This document shows, piece by piece, positions 43,013-52,055 of a DNA stretch of 64,000 nucleotides (position 1 is its first letter; every line of letters starts with the position of its first letter). A program made the position numbers and the translations under genes. The stretch lies in the NCBI RefSeq assembly GCF_050789285.1, contig NZ_JBOUVX010000004.1:339599-403598 (forward strand). Direction: 5' to 3'. The stretch is from CAVPWP01 sp050789285. GTDB lineage: Bacteria; Pseudomonadota; Alphaproteobacteria; Rhodobacterales; Rhodobacteraceae. The notes below the pieces were generated by a model, which saw nothing but the letters and a program-made list of their open reading frames with translations, did not search any database and was not told the origin of the DNA.

Positions 43013-44277
43013 CAGCCGCTGATCCTTTCGATGCTGGCCCCGCAGGCGCCAAGCTTTTCCTCGACCCGCTCGTAGCCGCGATCAAGATGATAGACGCGAT
43101 TCACCACGGTCTCGCCCTCGGCCGCAAGGCCCGCAAGGATCAGGCTGACGCTCGCCCTCAGGTCTGTCGCCATGACCGGCGCGCCCTTCAGCCGCTCGAC
43201 CCCGGTGACGGTGGCGGTGCCGCCATGCACGGCGATCTTCGCGCCCATGCGCTGCAACTCCGGCGCATGCATGAAGCGGTTCTCGAAGATCCGCTCTTCA
43301 AGGACGCTGGTGCCGTCGGCGGTGCACAGAAGCGCCATCATCTGCGCCTGAAGATCGGTCGGAAACCCCGGGAATGGCGCGGTTTCCACGTCGACCGCGC
43401 GAATGCGCCCGTTCCGCCGCGCCACCTTAAGACCGCGCGGCGTCTCTTCCACGCTGACCCCGGCCGCGTCGAGCCGCTCGGCGAAGGCCGACACAAGGTC
43501 AAGCCGCCCGCCGATGCACTCGACCTCGCCGCCGGCCACGGCGGGGGCGATCATGTAGGTTCCAAGCTCGATCCGGTCGGTCACGACGGGGTGGGTGGCG
43601 CCGGTCAGGCGATCGACGCCCTCGATCGTGATCGTGCCGGTTCCCGCACCGTCGATCCGCGCCCCCATCTTCGACAGGCAGGCGGCAAGGTCCACGATCT
43701 CGGGCTCGCGCGCGGCGTTCTTCAGAACCGTGGTCCCGCGGGCGAGCACCGCCGCCATCAGCACGTTCTCCGTCGCGCCGACCGAGACGAAGGGGAAGTC
43801 GACGACCGCGCCCTTCAGCCCGCCAGGCGCCTTGGCGTGGACGTAGCCCTCGCGCAGATCAAGCTCGGCCCCCAGCGCCTCGAGCCCCTTGAGGTGCAGG
43901 TCGACCGGTCGCGCCCCGATCGCGCAGCCGCCCGGAAGCGACACGACCGCATGGCCGTAACGCGCCACCAGCGGCCCCAGGACAAGGATCGAGGCGCGCA
44001 TCTTGCGCACGATGTCATAGTCGGCCACGTGGCTGGTCAGGTCATGCGACGACAACGCCAGCACACGGCCGTCCTGCAAGGCCGAGACCTCGGCGCCCAG
44101 CGATTGCAGAAGCTGTGTCATGGTCCGGATGTCCGACAGCCGCGGCGCGTTCGTCAGCGTCAGCGGCTCGTCCGACAGAAGCGTCGCCGGCATGAGCGCG
44201 AGACACGCGTTCTTCGCGCCCGCGATGGGGATCTCGCCGCGAAGCTCGGCCCCGCCTTTCACCAGAATGCTGTCCAT
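43012..44277 (-). CDS. murA: UDP-N-acetylglucosamine 1-carboxyvinyltransferase
   Basis: 421 residues. It transfers enolpyruvate from PEP to UDP-GlcNAc, the first committed step of peptidoglycan synthesis, in the cytosol. The start MDSILVKGGAELRGEIPIAGAKN and the active-site loop PGGCAIGARPVDLHL with the catalytic (fosfomycin-target) cysteine are clear. The ribosome-binding site lies in the end of the preceding 45-codon gene, 12 nt away, so the two are probably coupled. Confidence 0.95.
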   Translation of the reverse strand: MDSILVKGGAELRGEIPIAGAKNACLALMPATLLSDEPLTLTNAPRLSDIRTMTQLLQSLGAEVSALQDGRVLALSSHDLTSHVADYDIVRKMRASILVLGPLVARYGHAVVSLPGGCAIGARPVDLHLKGLEALGAELDLREGYVHAKAPGGLKGAVVDFPFVSVGATENVLMAAVLARGTTVLKNAAREPEIVDLAACLSKMGARIDGAGTGTITIEGVDRLTGATHPVVTDRIELGTYMIAPAVAGGEVECIGGRLDLVSAFAERLDAAGVSVEETPRGLKVARRNGRIRAVDVETAPFPGFPTDLQAQMMALLCTADGTSVLEERIFENRFMHAPELQRMGAKIAVHGGTATVTGVERLKGAPVMATDLRASVSLILAGLAAEGETVVNRVYHLDRGYERVEEKLGACGASIERISG

Positions 44278-44289
44278 GCCTGCCCTGCC

Positions 44290-44427
44290 TCACTCCTTGG
44301 GGCCGGCGTCTCGGGCGCGCGTCCGTGCCTTGCGTTTGGCAAGGTTCGCCTTCAGCGCCGCCTTCAGCCGTTGCTTCCGGTCCTCGCCTCGCTTCGCCGC
44401 GGCCTTCCTGCCGGTCTTTTTCTCCAT
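44290..44427 (-). CDS. 45-residue lysine/arginine-rich small protein upstream of murA
   Basis: MEKKTGRKAAAKRGEDRKQR and so on to ...RDAGPKE. A strong site GGAGG lies 5 nt before ATG 44427, and the end of the gene carries AAGGAG near the murA start. About 40% of residues are Lys or Arg, with an A-L-K-A-N-L-A-K-R helix-like core. Similar short proteins before murA occur in other Rhodobacterales as far as I recall. The charge suggests nucleic-acid binding; function unknown. Confidence 0.75.
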   Translation of the reverse strand: MEKKTGRKAAAKRGEDRKQRLKAALKANLAKRKARTRARDAGPKE

Positions 44428-44543
44428 GCCGGCCTCCATAGCGGAACGCCGGGTGCCGGTCCAGATTGCGCTTGCGTCATGCCCCGATTGGCTCTATTGC
44501 CCCGCCACGCCGATTTGGCCCCCACGCGGCCTTGGTCCGGTCC

Positions 44544-44618
<75 letters not shown>

Positions 44619-45042
44619 CCAAATCCATCACTTAGCGACTCGGTGCCTGTACCCGGGTCCCGATTGGCGCCCGTTTCAGTTCAGGATTTGCGTGTGAAGG
44701 CCTCCACAACGGACTTCTGATGGTGCGGGGAATATGCTCTCGTCCCTCGAAGCACCTTGGCCCCGGGCTAACCAAGCGACCGGCCGATGGCCCTCCAAAG
44801 CGGGATGCCATCTTCGAGCTTGCCACGAGGAAAGCAGAGCGAGACATTGCCGGGAAGACTGACGCTTGAGACGGCCCGATGGCTCAGTGCTGCAGCCGAG
44901 TGTTCCACATGATCGGCAGGTTCGTCCCGCACTCCGGACCCATTTCGTCCCCGACTCCATTTGGTCCACGGAGGTGCAGCCGGTTGAGGTGTGGCTTGCC
45001 CCCACCAAGTGGCGGCTTCGGTTGGGACCCAGGAGAGAACGG
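44619..45042. other. Gene-free left edge of the putative island
   Basis: 424 nt after tRNA-Thr with no credible gene on either strand. The open frames translate to arginine- and serine-rich noise. The sequence looks like decayed coding DNA, as expected at the edge of an old integration. A stretch at about 44658-44693 (GGGTCCCGATTGG...CCCGTTTC) has weak similarity to 62190-62225, just inside the other edge. Confidence 0.4.
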
Positions 45043-45744
45043 CTAATTTTCCGCTGACTCACCCTCGTCTTTCGCCAATCTTTTCTCTTCGGGTCTGAAC
45101 ATCCTCTCCGGTGCCTGGTCGACAAACTGCGTCGCGCGGTCGAGGTGTTGACGGATCTCGGCCTCAGCCATCGCTGGATCTTCGCGCAGGATCGCCGCTG
45201 CAACGGCGCGGTGTTCCCTTTGCGAAAGCGCCAGCATGTCGGGCGTCATCGCCGCCCGCAACTGCGACATGATCAGGGATAGGCGCAGTTTCCTGGCAAG
45301 ATCCAGAAGCGTATCGTTGCCGGCAGCGACGAAGATCGCGCGATGGAAGGCCTCGTTCTCGGAGATGTACTCCATCGCACCGGACAACTGAGGCCCGGAC
45401 AGAAGTGGGGTCACGCTCGCCTCGAATGCCTGCGCGACGCCGGGCGTGCCCATCCGGCTCGCCGCTCTGCGCGCGGCCAGAACCTCGAGTTCGGTCCGGA
45501 TCTCGAAGAGTTCCAACGCTTCGCGCTTGGTGAGGCGCCTTACCTCGGCACCACGGTTCGGGACCAGTTCGATCGCCCCTTCCGCCGCGAGGTGGCGAAA
45601 CGCCTCGCGCAACAAGGCCCGGCTGATTCCGAATTCCTGGGTCAGGTCGGCCTCGACGAGGCGCTGCCCGGATACCAGCGCCGCGCTTTCGATGCGGGCA
45701 TCGAGTTCTGCCACCAGGGTTGCCAGTTTGCCCTTCGCCGCCAT
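45043..45744 (-). CDS. GntR-family regulator with FCD domain
   Basis: 233 residues from ATG 45744. An N-terminal winged helix (SGQRLVEADLTQEFGISRALLREAFRHLAAEGAIELVPNRG read in parts) is followed by an all-helical FCD effector domain with ENEAFHRAIFVAAGN and the metal-binding histidines typical of the group. Such regulators respond to organic acids. It is divergent from the lyase/ligase operon, and two abutting operator-like boxes lie between the starts, so it probably represses both. Confidence 0.88.
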   Translation of the reverse strand: MAAKGKLATLVAELDARIESAALVSGQRLVEADLTQEFGISRALLREAFRHLAAEGAIELVPNRGAEVRRLTKREALELFEIRTELEVLAARRAASRMGTPGVAQAFEASVTPLLSGPQLSGAMEYISENEAFHRAIFVAAGNDTLLDLARKLRLSLIMSQLRAAMTPDMLALSQREHRAVAAAILREDPAMAEAEIRQHLDRATQFVDQAPERMFRPEEKRLAKDEGESAEN

Positions 45745-45799
45745 GAACGGTCCCTTGAAAAAGCGCGCACGTGCTGTCCAAATGCGCTTGACTGGATCG

Positions 45800-45825
45800 A
45801 TTGTCAGACAATATTGTTTGGCAAT
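45800..45825. promoter_or_regulatory. Tandem GntR-type operator boxes
   Basis: Two adjoining 13-bp boxes: ATTGTCAGACAAT (45800-45812, arms perfect around one base) and ATTGTTTGGCAAT (45813-45825, one mismatch per arm). Together they cover the middle of the 94-nt gap between the GntR gene and the lyase gene. The pattern TTGTC-N-GACAA is the form expected for FCD-type GntR regulators. Confidence 0.78.
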
Positions 45826-45838
45826 CAAGGGGGGAATG

Positions 45839-46612
45839 ATGAAAATCGGCAAACAGGGGCGGGCCGTCACCTCGATCTCGACGGCGGACGCCGACAGCAT
45901 AACGGTGCGCGGGCACGACCTTGCGTCGGAGCTTATGGGGCATATCGGCTTCACCGAGTATTTCTTCCTTCTGACGACCGGAAGGAAGCCGACAGAAGAT
46001 CAGCGGTTCTTCCTTGATCTGTTGCTCGTGTCGATCGCCGAGCATGGCCTGGTTCCGACCAACCAGGTTGCGCGAATGACCCACGCCGCCGATCCGGATT
46101 TCCTGCATGGCGCGGTGGCCGCGGGGCTGCTGGGCTGCGGAAAAGTGATCCTGGGCACGACCGAGGTGGCCGGTCAATTCCTTATCGAGGCGCAGAAGCG
46201 GATCGAAACGGAAGGGCTGAGTACCGACGATATCGTTTCGCAGGCGCAGGACGCCGGGCAACGTCTTCCGGGATTTGGCCACCCGCTTCACAAGCCTGTT
46301 GACCCGAGGGCGCAGCGCATCCTCGAACTTGCGGACGAACGCGGCCTGACTGGGCCCCATGTCAGCCTAGCGCGCGCGCTCGAAAGCTCGGTCAACCGCA
46401 TATGGCGCAAGCCGCTGCCGATGAACGTCTCGATGGCCATTCCGGCAGTCCTGCTCGACCTCGACTTCCCGCCTTCCGTGCTCAAGGGCATTCCGATCCT
46501 CGCCCGCACGGCAAGCTTGCTGGCGCATCTGGCCGAGGAGGTGGAAACGCCCATCGGCTTCGTCCTGGCGCATCACGCCGAAGAGGCGATCACCTACGAG
46601 CCGAAGACATGA
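45839..46612 (+). CDS. Citryl-CoA-lyase-like protein (citrate synthase superfamily)
   Basis: 257 residues, read from ATG 45839 (ATG 45836 in the same frame is possible) after AAGGGGGGA. A short citrate-synthase fold: YFFLLTTGRKPTEDQ, then AAGLLGCGKVILG, the active-site region GFGHPLHKPVDPRAQRI, and LDLDFPPSVLKGIPILAR with the aspartate. Members of about this length include citryl-CoA lyases, which split citryl-CoA-type esters into acetyl-CoA and an oxo acid. Overlaps the CoA-ligase gene as ATGA. True substrate unknown. Confidence 0.8.
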   Translation: MKIGKQGRAVTSISTADADSITVRGHDLASELMGHIGFTEYFFLLTTGRKPTEDQRFFLDLLLVSIAEHGLVPTNQVARMTHAADPDFLHGAVAAGLLGCGKVILGTTEVAGQFLIEAQKRIETEGLSTDDIVSQAQDAGQRLPGFGHPLHKPVDPRAQRILELADERGLTGPHVSLARALESSVNRIWRKPLPMNVSMAIPAVLLDLDFPPSVLKGIPILARTASLLAHLAEEVETPIGFVLAHHAEEAITYEPKT

Positions 46613-47928
46613 CGATGCACGCCCCCGCCATCGAGATGGCGCCCTGGGCCGATCAGGCGAGCCGGGACGACGCCGCCTACCGGGCCCAGATCGCCTATCT
46701 GTTCAGGAACTCGGCTTTCTACCGCGACCGGCTGCGGAATGCCGGCTTCGCGACCCCGGAAGACGCGGGCGGGCTCGACGCGATCACGGCGCTGCCCTTT
46801 ACCGAGAAGGACGACCTGCGCGCGACCCGGGACGAGGCGCATCCGATCGGAACGCATCTGGCTGCACCGATGTCGGACATCGTGCGCGTCTATTCCACCA
46901 GCGGAACCACCGGCGCGCCCAGCTTCATCCCGCTCACGCGGTCCGACCTTGAAGACTGGATCGAGATCTCGCAGCGCTCCTACGCCGCCTCCGGCGTTGT
47001 CGCCGGAGAACGGATGGTGTCGACCTACAATGCCGGCCCCTTCGTCGCGGGGGTCACGCTTGACGCCTTCGCGCGCCTCGGTCTGTGCCATATCCCGGTC
47101 GGTGCCGGGAACACGGAACGGCTGATGGCAGCGGTGCAACTGCTGAAGCCGACGGTTCTGGGCTGCACGCCCTCGTATGCGCTGCACCTTGCCGAATGGG
47201 CGGCAGACCGTGGCATCGACACGGCGGCCTCGTCGGTGGCAAGGATCCTTGTCGCCGGAGAACCCGGCGGCGGCGAGCCGGCCATGCGGGCGCGCCTGCA
47301 AGAGGCGTGGGGCGCGAGCGTCACGGAAGCCATGGGGATTGGGGATATCTCGGTATCGCTCTGGGGCGAGTGTCCGCACCGGGACGGCATGCACTTTTCA
47401 GGTCGCGGCCTAGTGCATTTCGAATTGATCGACCCCGAGACCGGCACGACCGTCGCCATCCAAGACGGAGCCGAGGGCGAATTGGTCTATACCCATCTGA
47501 GGCACCGGGCAGCGCCCCTCTTGCGGTTCCGGTCGCGCGACCGGGTGCGCATCACTACGACACCCTGCGCCTGCGGCCGCACCGCGCCCCGCGTTCGCTG
47601 CATCGGGCGAACCGATGACCTGCTGATCGTGCGCGGCGTGAACGTCTTTCCGACGGCCATACGCGAAGTCGTTGGCGACTTCGGTGACGCGGTGAGCGGT
47701 GTCATATCGGTCCGCCCGCGGGCGAAAGGGGTGAAACAGGCACCGCCCCTGCCTGTCCGGGTTGAACTGGCCGAGGGCGTGGCAGGCGGACAGGAACTTG
47801 CGGACCGGCTTCGTCAGCGCATCCGCGACAAGCTGGTCGTCACCACCGATATCGAACTGGTCCCGTGGGGAACGCTGCCGCGATCCGACTACAAGTCGAA
47901 GCTCGTCGACTGGTCGGCCGCGACGTGA
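46609..47928 (+). CDS. AMP-forming CoA ligase, phenylacetate-CoA-ligase family
   Basis: 439 residues. The ATP motif VYSTSGTTGAPSFIPLT is at about 96-112, followed by the A5-like MGIGDISVSLWGEC and the hinge/C-terminal domain RCIGRTDDLLIVRGVNVFPTAI. Activates a carboxylic acid to its CoA thioester through an adenylate, in the cytosol. Start overlaps the lyase gene; ATG 46615 is an alternative. Coupling suggests it supplies the acyl-CoA that the lyase splits. Phenylacetate itself is unlikely because no ring-oxidation genes are near. Confidence 0.85.
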   Translation: MTMHAPAIEMAPWADQASRDDAAYRAQIAYLFRNSAFYRDRLRNAGFATPEDAGGLDAITALPFTEKDDLRATRDEAHPIGTHLAAPMSDIVRVYSTSGTTGAPSFIPLTRSDLEDWIEISQRSYAASGVVAGERMVSTYNAGPFVAGVTLDAFARLGLCHIPVGAGNTERLMAAVQLLKPTVLGCTPSYALHLAEWAADRGIDTAASSVARILVAGEPGGGEPAMRARLQEAWGASVTEAMGIGDISVSLWGECPHRDGMHFSGRGLVHFELIDPETGTTVAIQDGAEGELVYTHLRHRAAPLLRFRSRDRVRITTTPCACGRTAPRVRCIGRTDDLLIVRGVNVFPTAIREVVGDFGDAVSGVISVRPRAKGVKQAPPLPVRVELAEGVAGGQELADRLRQRIRDKLVVTTDIELVPWGTLPRSDYKSKLVDWSAAT

Positions 47929-47950
47929 GGAAACGGAAGGGAGGATAACC

Positions 47951-48550
47951 ATGCCGGACAAGAACGCCATCAGGAAGATCCAGGTTCAGGGCGTGCACCA
48001 CATCACCATCGTGGGCGCAGACCGCCAGACATCGATCGATTTCTGGGAGGGCATCCTCGGGATGCCTTTCATCTTCGATCAGCCCAACCTCGACAACCCA
48101 AGGGAAGGCCACATCTACTTCGACCCCGGCGACGGGCGGCTGATCACGATCTTCACGAACGAAGACCGCAAGCCCGACCCGACCCGCACATCGACCGAGC
48201 AGGGCTCGGTCCATCACCTCGCCTTCAGCGTCAGCCAGGCGACGTTCCGTCAGGTCGTGAAAAGGCTGGATGACCGCGGGATCAAGCATTCCGGCCCCAA
48301 GGATCGCGGCTTCATGGACTCGATCTATTTCGAGGATCCGCTCGGGCTTCTGATCGAACTGGCCTCGTACCGGTTCGAGCCGCCCGAAGGATGCCGCCAC
48401 GCCGATGTCATGATCGAAGCGCACCGCATCCGCGTCGCGCGCGGCGACTACAACATCCAGGAAGAACACCTGGCCGACGCCATCGAACGTCTTGTCGAAC
48501 GCTCGCAGCAATCGCTGTCTGCCGACCGTTCGCCACGTAACCCCTACTGA
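47951..48550 (+). CDS. VOC-family (glyoxalase/dioxygenase fold) protein
   Basis: 199 residues. Two beta-alpha-beta3 units with metal ligands visible in GVHHITIVGADRQTS, SVHHLAFSVS and LGLLIELASY. The C-terminal 50 residues after the second unit are longer than in simple glyoxalases. The fold supports glyoxalase, epimerase, ring-cleaving dioxygenase and thiol-transfer activity. Third gene of the GntR-controlled operon; the GST encoded 25 nt downstream makes a glutathione-linked reaction possible. Confidence 0.83.
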   Translation: MPDKNAIRKIQVQGVHHITIVGADRQTSIDFWEGILGMPFIFDQPNLDNPREGHIYFDPGDGRLITIFTNEDRKPDPTRTSTEQGSVHHLAFSVSQATFRQVVKRLDDRGIKHSGPKDRGFMDSIYFEDPLGLLIELASYRFEPPEGCRHADVMIEAHRIRVARGDYNIQEEHLADAIERLVERSQQSLSADRSPRNPY

Positions 48551-48575
48551 CCCAAGATATCACAGGAAAACTCTG

Positions 48576-49250
48576 ATGAAACTGCACATGCACCCCGCTT
48601 CGATCACCAGCCGCCCGGTCCGCCTGTTCATGGCCGAGAAGGGGATCGAGGCCGAAGAGGTCATCGTTGACCTCATGACCGGCGCACACCACCAGGAGCC
48701 GTTCGCAAGCTTCAACCCGAACCGGCTGGTTCCGGTCCTGGTAGACGGCGACCTGAAGCTGACGGAAAGCTCTGCCATCCTGAAATATCTTGCCGACAAG
48801 TTCGACCTGCCGGAATACCCGAAAGACTTGAAGGCCCGCGCCCGGGTCAACGAGATGATGGATTGGATCAACACCAATTTCTATCGCGACTGGGGCTACA
48901 ACCTTTGTTATCCGCAGCTGTTCCCGCACCATCAGCGTCCGACAGCCGAAGGCCAGGACGTCACCGTTCGCTGGGGGAGCGACAAGAGCAAGTTCTGGCT
49001 GCAGGTCCTGAATGACTATTGGCTTGGCGATGGACGCACCTGGCTGACCGGCGACCAAATCACGATCGCGGATTACTTCGCCGCGTCCGTTGTCGCGCTT
49101 GGCGACATGATCCGCTACGATTTTTCCGCCTATCCGAACGTCTCGGCCTGGCTTTCGCGCATGAAGGCGCTGCCGAACTGGGGGCCCGTCAGCGCAGCGC
49201 TTGATGGTTTCGCGGGATCGCTGGCGGACAAGAAGTTCGTCTCGGCTTGA
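48576..49250 (+). CDS. Glutathione S-transferase family protein
   Basis: 224 residues. Thioredoxin-like N-terminal domain (MKLHMHPASITSRPVRLFMA with catalytic Ser/Thr region, NPNRLVPVLVDGDLKLTESSAILKYLA) and helical C-terminal domain (DQITIADYFAASVV). The NRLVPVL-x-ES pattern binds the gamma-glutamyl part of glutathione. Resembles theta-type bacterial GSTs in catabolic operons. Last gene of the GntR-controlled operon; a strong hairpin lies 8 nt after its stop. Confidence 0.88.
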   Translation: MKLHMHPASITSRPVRLFMAEKGIEAEEVIVDLMTGAHHQEPFASFNPNRLVPVLVDGDLKLTESSAILKYLADKFDLPEYPKDLKARARVNEMMDWINTNFYRDWGYNLCYPQLFPHHQRPTAEGQDVTVRWGSDKSKFWLQVLNDYWLGDGRTWLTGDQITIADYFAASVVALGDMIRYDFSAYPNVSAWLSRMKALPNWGPVSAALDGFAGSLADKKFVSA

Positions 49251-49257
49251 GACCCAC

Positions 49258-49289
49258 CGGACGAACCAGCTTCCACGCTGGTTCGTCCG
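49258..49289 (+). terminator. Strong hairpin closing the lyase/ligase operon
   Basis: Thirteen-bp perfect stem CGGACGAACCAGC / GCTGGTTCGTCCG with loop TTCCAC, 8 nt after the GST stop. No T-tract follows, so it may act with Rho or protect the transcript end instead of terminating on its own. Confidence 0.6.
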
Positions 49290-49633
49290 AACTCGGATAT
49301 GCCGGTTCTGCCGGGGGGGGGGCGAACGGATTGGCTCCGTCGAGCCTTTGCAAAGGGCTGACACACCCCGTCAGGCAGGTCCTAGCGTGTGTCTGACTTG
49401 ACCGCGAACCGGCGCGCGCGGTTGACCTGGCCCAAGTCCGCTTCGCCCGACGAAGCCGCCATTTCAGCGAAACACTCGGATGTCTCCGATGCGCCGAAAG
49501 CGGACATGGGCGGTGTCGGGAGTCGTCATGTCCACCATGCAATGCTAGCCTGGTAGCCAGACCCGCGCGAGCCCAACCTTTCACTTCTGGTGCGGCAGCT
49601 CACGAAGACAGTGTTGGAAAGGCGACTACTGCC
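49290..49633. other. Intergenic region with a run of ten G
   Basis: 344 nt without a credible gene. It includes an uninterrupted G tract at 49313-49322, which is both a possible sequencing trouble spot and a place where polymerase slippage could occur. The end carries the likely promoter and GGAAAGG site for the serine hydrolase at 49634. Confidence 0.4.
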
Positions 49634-50899
49634 ATGGCGATCTCCGAACCCTTCGATACCGCAACTCATCTGGAGCTTGGTCTTATGCAGGGGTTTCCCC
49701 CGCCTGCCGGGAAGCGGGTGGATCGCTTCAATGGTGTGTGGGAGCCGCCCTACAACCGATGGGCCTACCAGAATATGCGGCGGATCTGGCCGACAGCACC
49801 TGTGCGGCCCAGCGATGCCGGAACGGCGCTGAGGCGCGAGATCGACGCCGACATCGGCAGCCTGTCGGTTCGGCGCAAGGATGGCTCACTCGCTGATTTC
49901 GAGTGCTTCCTGCGGCAGACATTCACAGACAGCCTGATCGTGGTTCACAAGGACAGGGTCGTCTACGAGCGTTACCTCAATGGCATGACGCCGGACACGC
50001 CGCACATCATGTTCAGCTGCACCAAGTCCTTCGTCGGCCTCTTCGCTTTGATGGCGATCGAAGAAGGGCTGGTCACGCGGGACACCCCGATCGTGGACAT
50101 CATACCGGAACTGGACAACGGATCGGGTTTTTCCGATGCTACCTTCGGTCAGGTCCTCGACATGACGGCATCGCTGAAATTCAGTGAGTACTATGCCGAC
50201 CCCGACGCAGAGTTCCACGATTACGTCGCGGTTCTAGGGGCCGGCATCAAGGCGGTCGATTGGGACGGACCACAGAGCCTCTATGACTATGCCAGCACAC
50301 TGACGAAGCTCGAGGGGCGCGCGCATGGGTCGGTGTTCGAGTACCAGACGCCGCAGGCCGATGTCCTGAACTGGGCGGTCAGTCGACTGTTCGGTCAGAA
50401 TTTTGTGACCCTGCTGGAAAGCCGCCTGTGGTCCAGGCTCGGCATGACCGGCGAGGCCTATGTCCTTCTGGATGCCGCGGGCAACCTCTTCGCCGGGGGT
50501 GGGCTGAACGCCACGGCCGAGGACATGGCGCGCTTTGCCGCGGCAATGCTCCGGAATGGCCGCGTGGGCGGTGACCAGATCATCCCCGAAGCGGTGATCG
50601 ACACGCTTTCGCAAGGGGGGTCCACCGAAGCCTTCCTGAGGGGCCCGAGTGCGGAAGAAGACATGGCAAATGGCCATTGGAGCTATTGCGCACAATGGTG
50701 GATCAGAAACACGCCCGGGTCAGAAGCGATCATCGCGCTCGGGGTGAACGGCCAATGGATCTACATTGACCGAAACAGGGAGGTTGCGGTCATCAAGCAA
50801 TCAAGCCAGCCGGAAGCGGACAGCTGGTACTTTCACGACTATACGTGCAACGCGATGGACGTCCTGGTTCGGCATGTAGCGGGCGAGCACGTGACATAG
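49634..50899 (+). CDS. Class C beta-lactamase-like serine hydrolase (NylB-type)
   Basis: 421 residues. The active-site motif S-x-x-K reads SCTKSFVG near residue 134; the surrounding MFSCTKSFVGLFALMAIEEGLV and later GGGLNATAEDMARFAAAMLRNG are typical of the family that includes 6-aminohexanoate-dimer hydrolase and esterases. No signal peptide is seen, so a cytosolic amidase or esterase is more likely than a beta-lactamase. The gene stands alone; the next gene is convergent. Substrate unknown. Confidence 0.85.
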   Translation: MAISEPFDTATHLELGLMQGFPPPAGKRVDRFNGVWEPPYNRWAYQNMRRIWPTAPVRPSDAGTALRREIDADIGSLSVRRKDGSLADFECFLRQTFTDSLIVVHKDRVVYERYLNGMTPDTPHIMFSCTKSFVGLFALMAIEEGLVTRDTPIVDIIPELDNGSGFSDATFGQVLDMTASLKFSEYYADPDAEFHDYVAVLGAGIKAVDWDGPQSLYDYASTLTKLEGRAHGSVFEYQTPQADVLNWAVSRLFGQNFVTLLESRLWSRLGMTGEAYVLLDAAGNLFAGGGLNATAEDMARFAAAMLRNGRVGGDQIIPEAVIDTLSQGGSTEAFLRGPSAEEDMANGHWSYCAQWWIRNTPGSEAIIALGVNGQWIYIDRNREVAVIKQSSQPEADSWYFHDYTCNAMDVLVRHVAGEHVT

Positions 50900-51251
50900 G
50901 GAGCAGGAGGACGTTGGCCGCGAGCGTCGGCTCCGTCCGCAGAGCGGACCTCGGCGGTGATTTGCTAGAGGTCCGCATTGCCCGACGACGCGGTCATCCG
51001 AGCGAATTGGTCGGATGACTCGCGATAGCCCGTTGCAGATCCCCGGCAACGATGGATTCACACATGCTTCTTTGAGTCCATCGGAACGTGGACTGCATCA
51101 TGGCAGGGCTTGCGTCGTTGTCCAAGTAAGTGGTCGCAGGGGAACCGTCGCCGCATCCGGTTAGCGGTTGCAACAGAGGCCATCGTCGCGGCGAGCGCCC
51201 CCATCGCGTCGTTGGCGCACGGCAGCCGCCATGGCGGCATTGCATTACTGA
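50900..51251. other. Intergenic stretch in the island
   Basis: 352 nt between convergent genes. No credible gene and no classic terminator are visible, although several short inverted repeats occur (for example GGTCCGC / GCGGACC around 50937-50980). Looks like decayed sequence. Confidence 0.35.
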
Positions 51252-52055
51252 TCAACGACGGGAATCGATTTCCGGAGACCCTGTGAAACCTTCGATGGTC
51301 CAATAGTACGGTTCCAGATCCGTACGGTAGTTCCCCAGTCGCGCCGTGCCCATGTCGAGGATCTGGACCAGTACTGCGGCCCAGAGCAGACTCATCAGCA
51401 GCGCAAGTGGTCGGTTGGGCCGGCCGATCAGGCCAAGTTGCCACCCGAGCGCGAACATTCCGATCATCGTAAACGCAAGGACCAGCCAGATCATCTTGTC
51501 GGGCAGGTTGAGCGCCACTGCAAAGCGCTGGGCCGTCGTCATGTCGAATGCGTGGTTGACTGCATTCATGAGAGAAGAGGTCGTTGTTTCGCGACGCTCG
51601 CGGACAAGGACGGAGACGTGCTCCCAGATCTCCGCCTGCAGCTGCGCGGTCCGCACCGAGAGTGCCTGCACAGTTTCGGACCCGCGTTCGGCCTCGACGT
51701 AGGAAATCCGTACGGCGATGTATTCTTCGAGAAGCTCCGCGATGTCATCGGCGCTTGGGTCGCCCAGCGCCCGCGCCTGCAACCAGGCCGTTCCGATCGC
51801 ATTTGCTTCCTCGACCGCACCGGCCCGTCGCTCAACGTAGCGAGAGGACGCCGTTGAAAGGGTCAGAGCCAGCACGAAGGCAAGGAGCCCGAGGATGCTG
51901 CCGACAATGACCGCGACCCCTTCGTTGGTAACACCGGCCTGTGCGCTTCTGACCCCGAAATGTGTGCCGATCTCTCGGACGACCACCTGCAACACAAACA
52001 GAAAGAACCCAAATCCGAGGAGGCTCCACTCCGCAAGATCAGCGATCAGTGACAA
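51252..52055 (-). CDS. DUF4239-type (bestrophin-like) membrane protein
   Basis: 267 residues. Membrane segments at about 8-28 and 46-66 are followed by a long soluble helical part (about 75-180, with EEYIAVRISYVEAERG) and two more membrane segments near the C terminus (KMIWLVLAFTMIGMFALGW and LALLMSLLWAAVLVQIL). This plan matches the DUF4239 family, described as bestrophin-like, possibly an anion channel. Function not established. It lies in the island next to the phospholipase-D-like gene on the same strand but 214 nt away. Confidence 0.78.
   Translation of the reverse strand: MSLIADLAEWSLLGFGFFLFVLQVVVREIGTHFGVRSAQAGVTNEGVAVIVGSILGLLAFVLALTLSTASSRYVERRAGAVEEANAIGTAWLQARALGDPSADDIAELLEEYIAVRISYVEAERGSETVQALSVRTAQLQAEIWEHVSVLVRERRETTTSSLMNAVNHAFDMTTAQRFAVALNLPDKMIWLVLAFTMIGMFALGWQLGLIGRPNRPLALLMSLLWAAVLVQILDMGTARLGNYRTDLEPYYWTIEGFTGSPEIDSRR

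Noticed and set aside
46609..47928. Phenylacetate degradation gene (paaK)
   Set aside because: No paa ring-hydroxylation or ring-opening genes are present; only the ligase family is supported.
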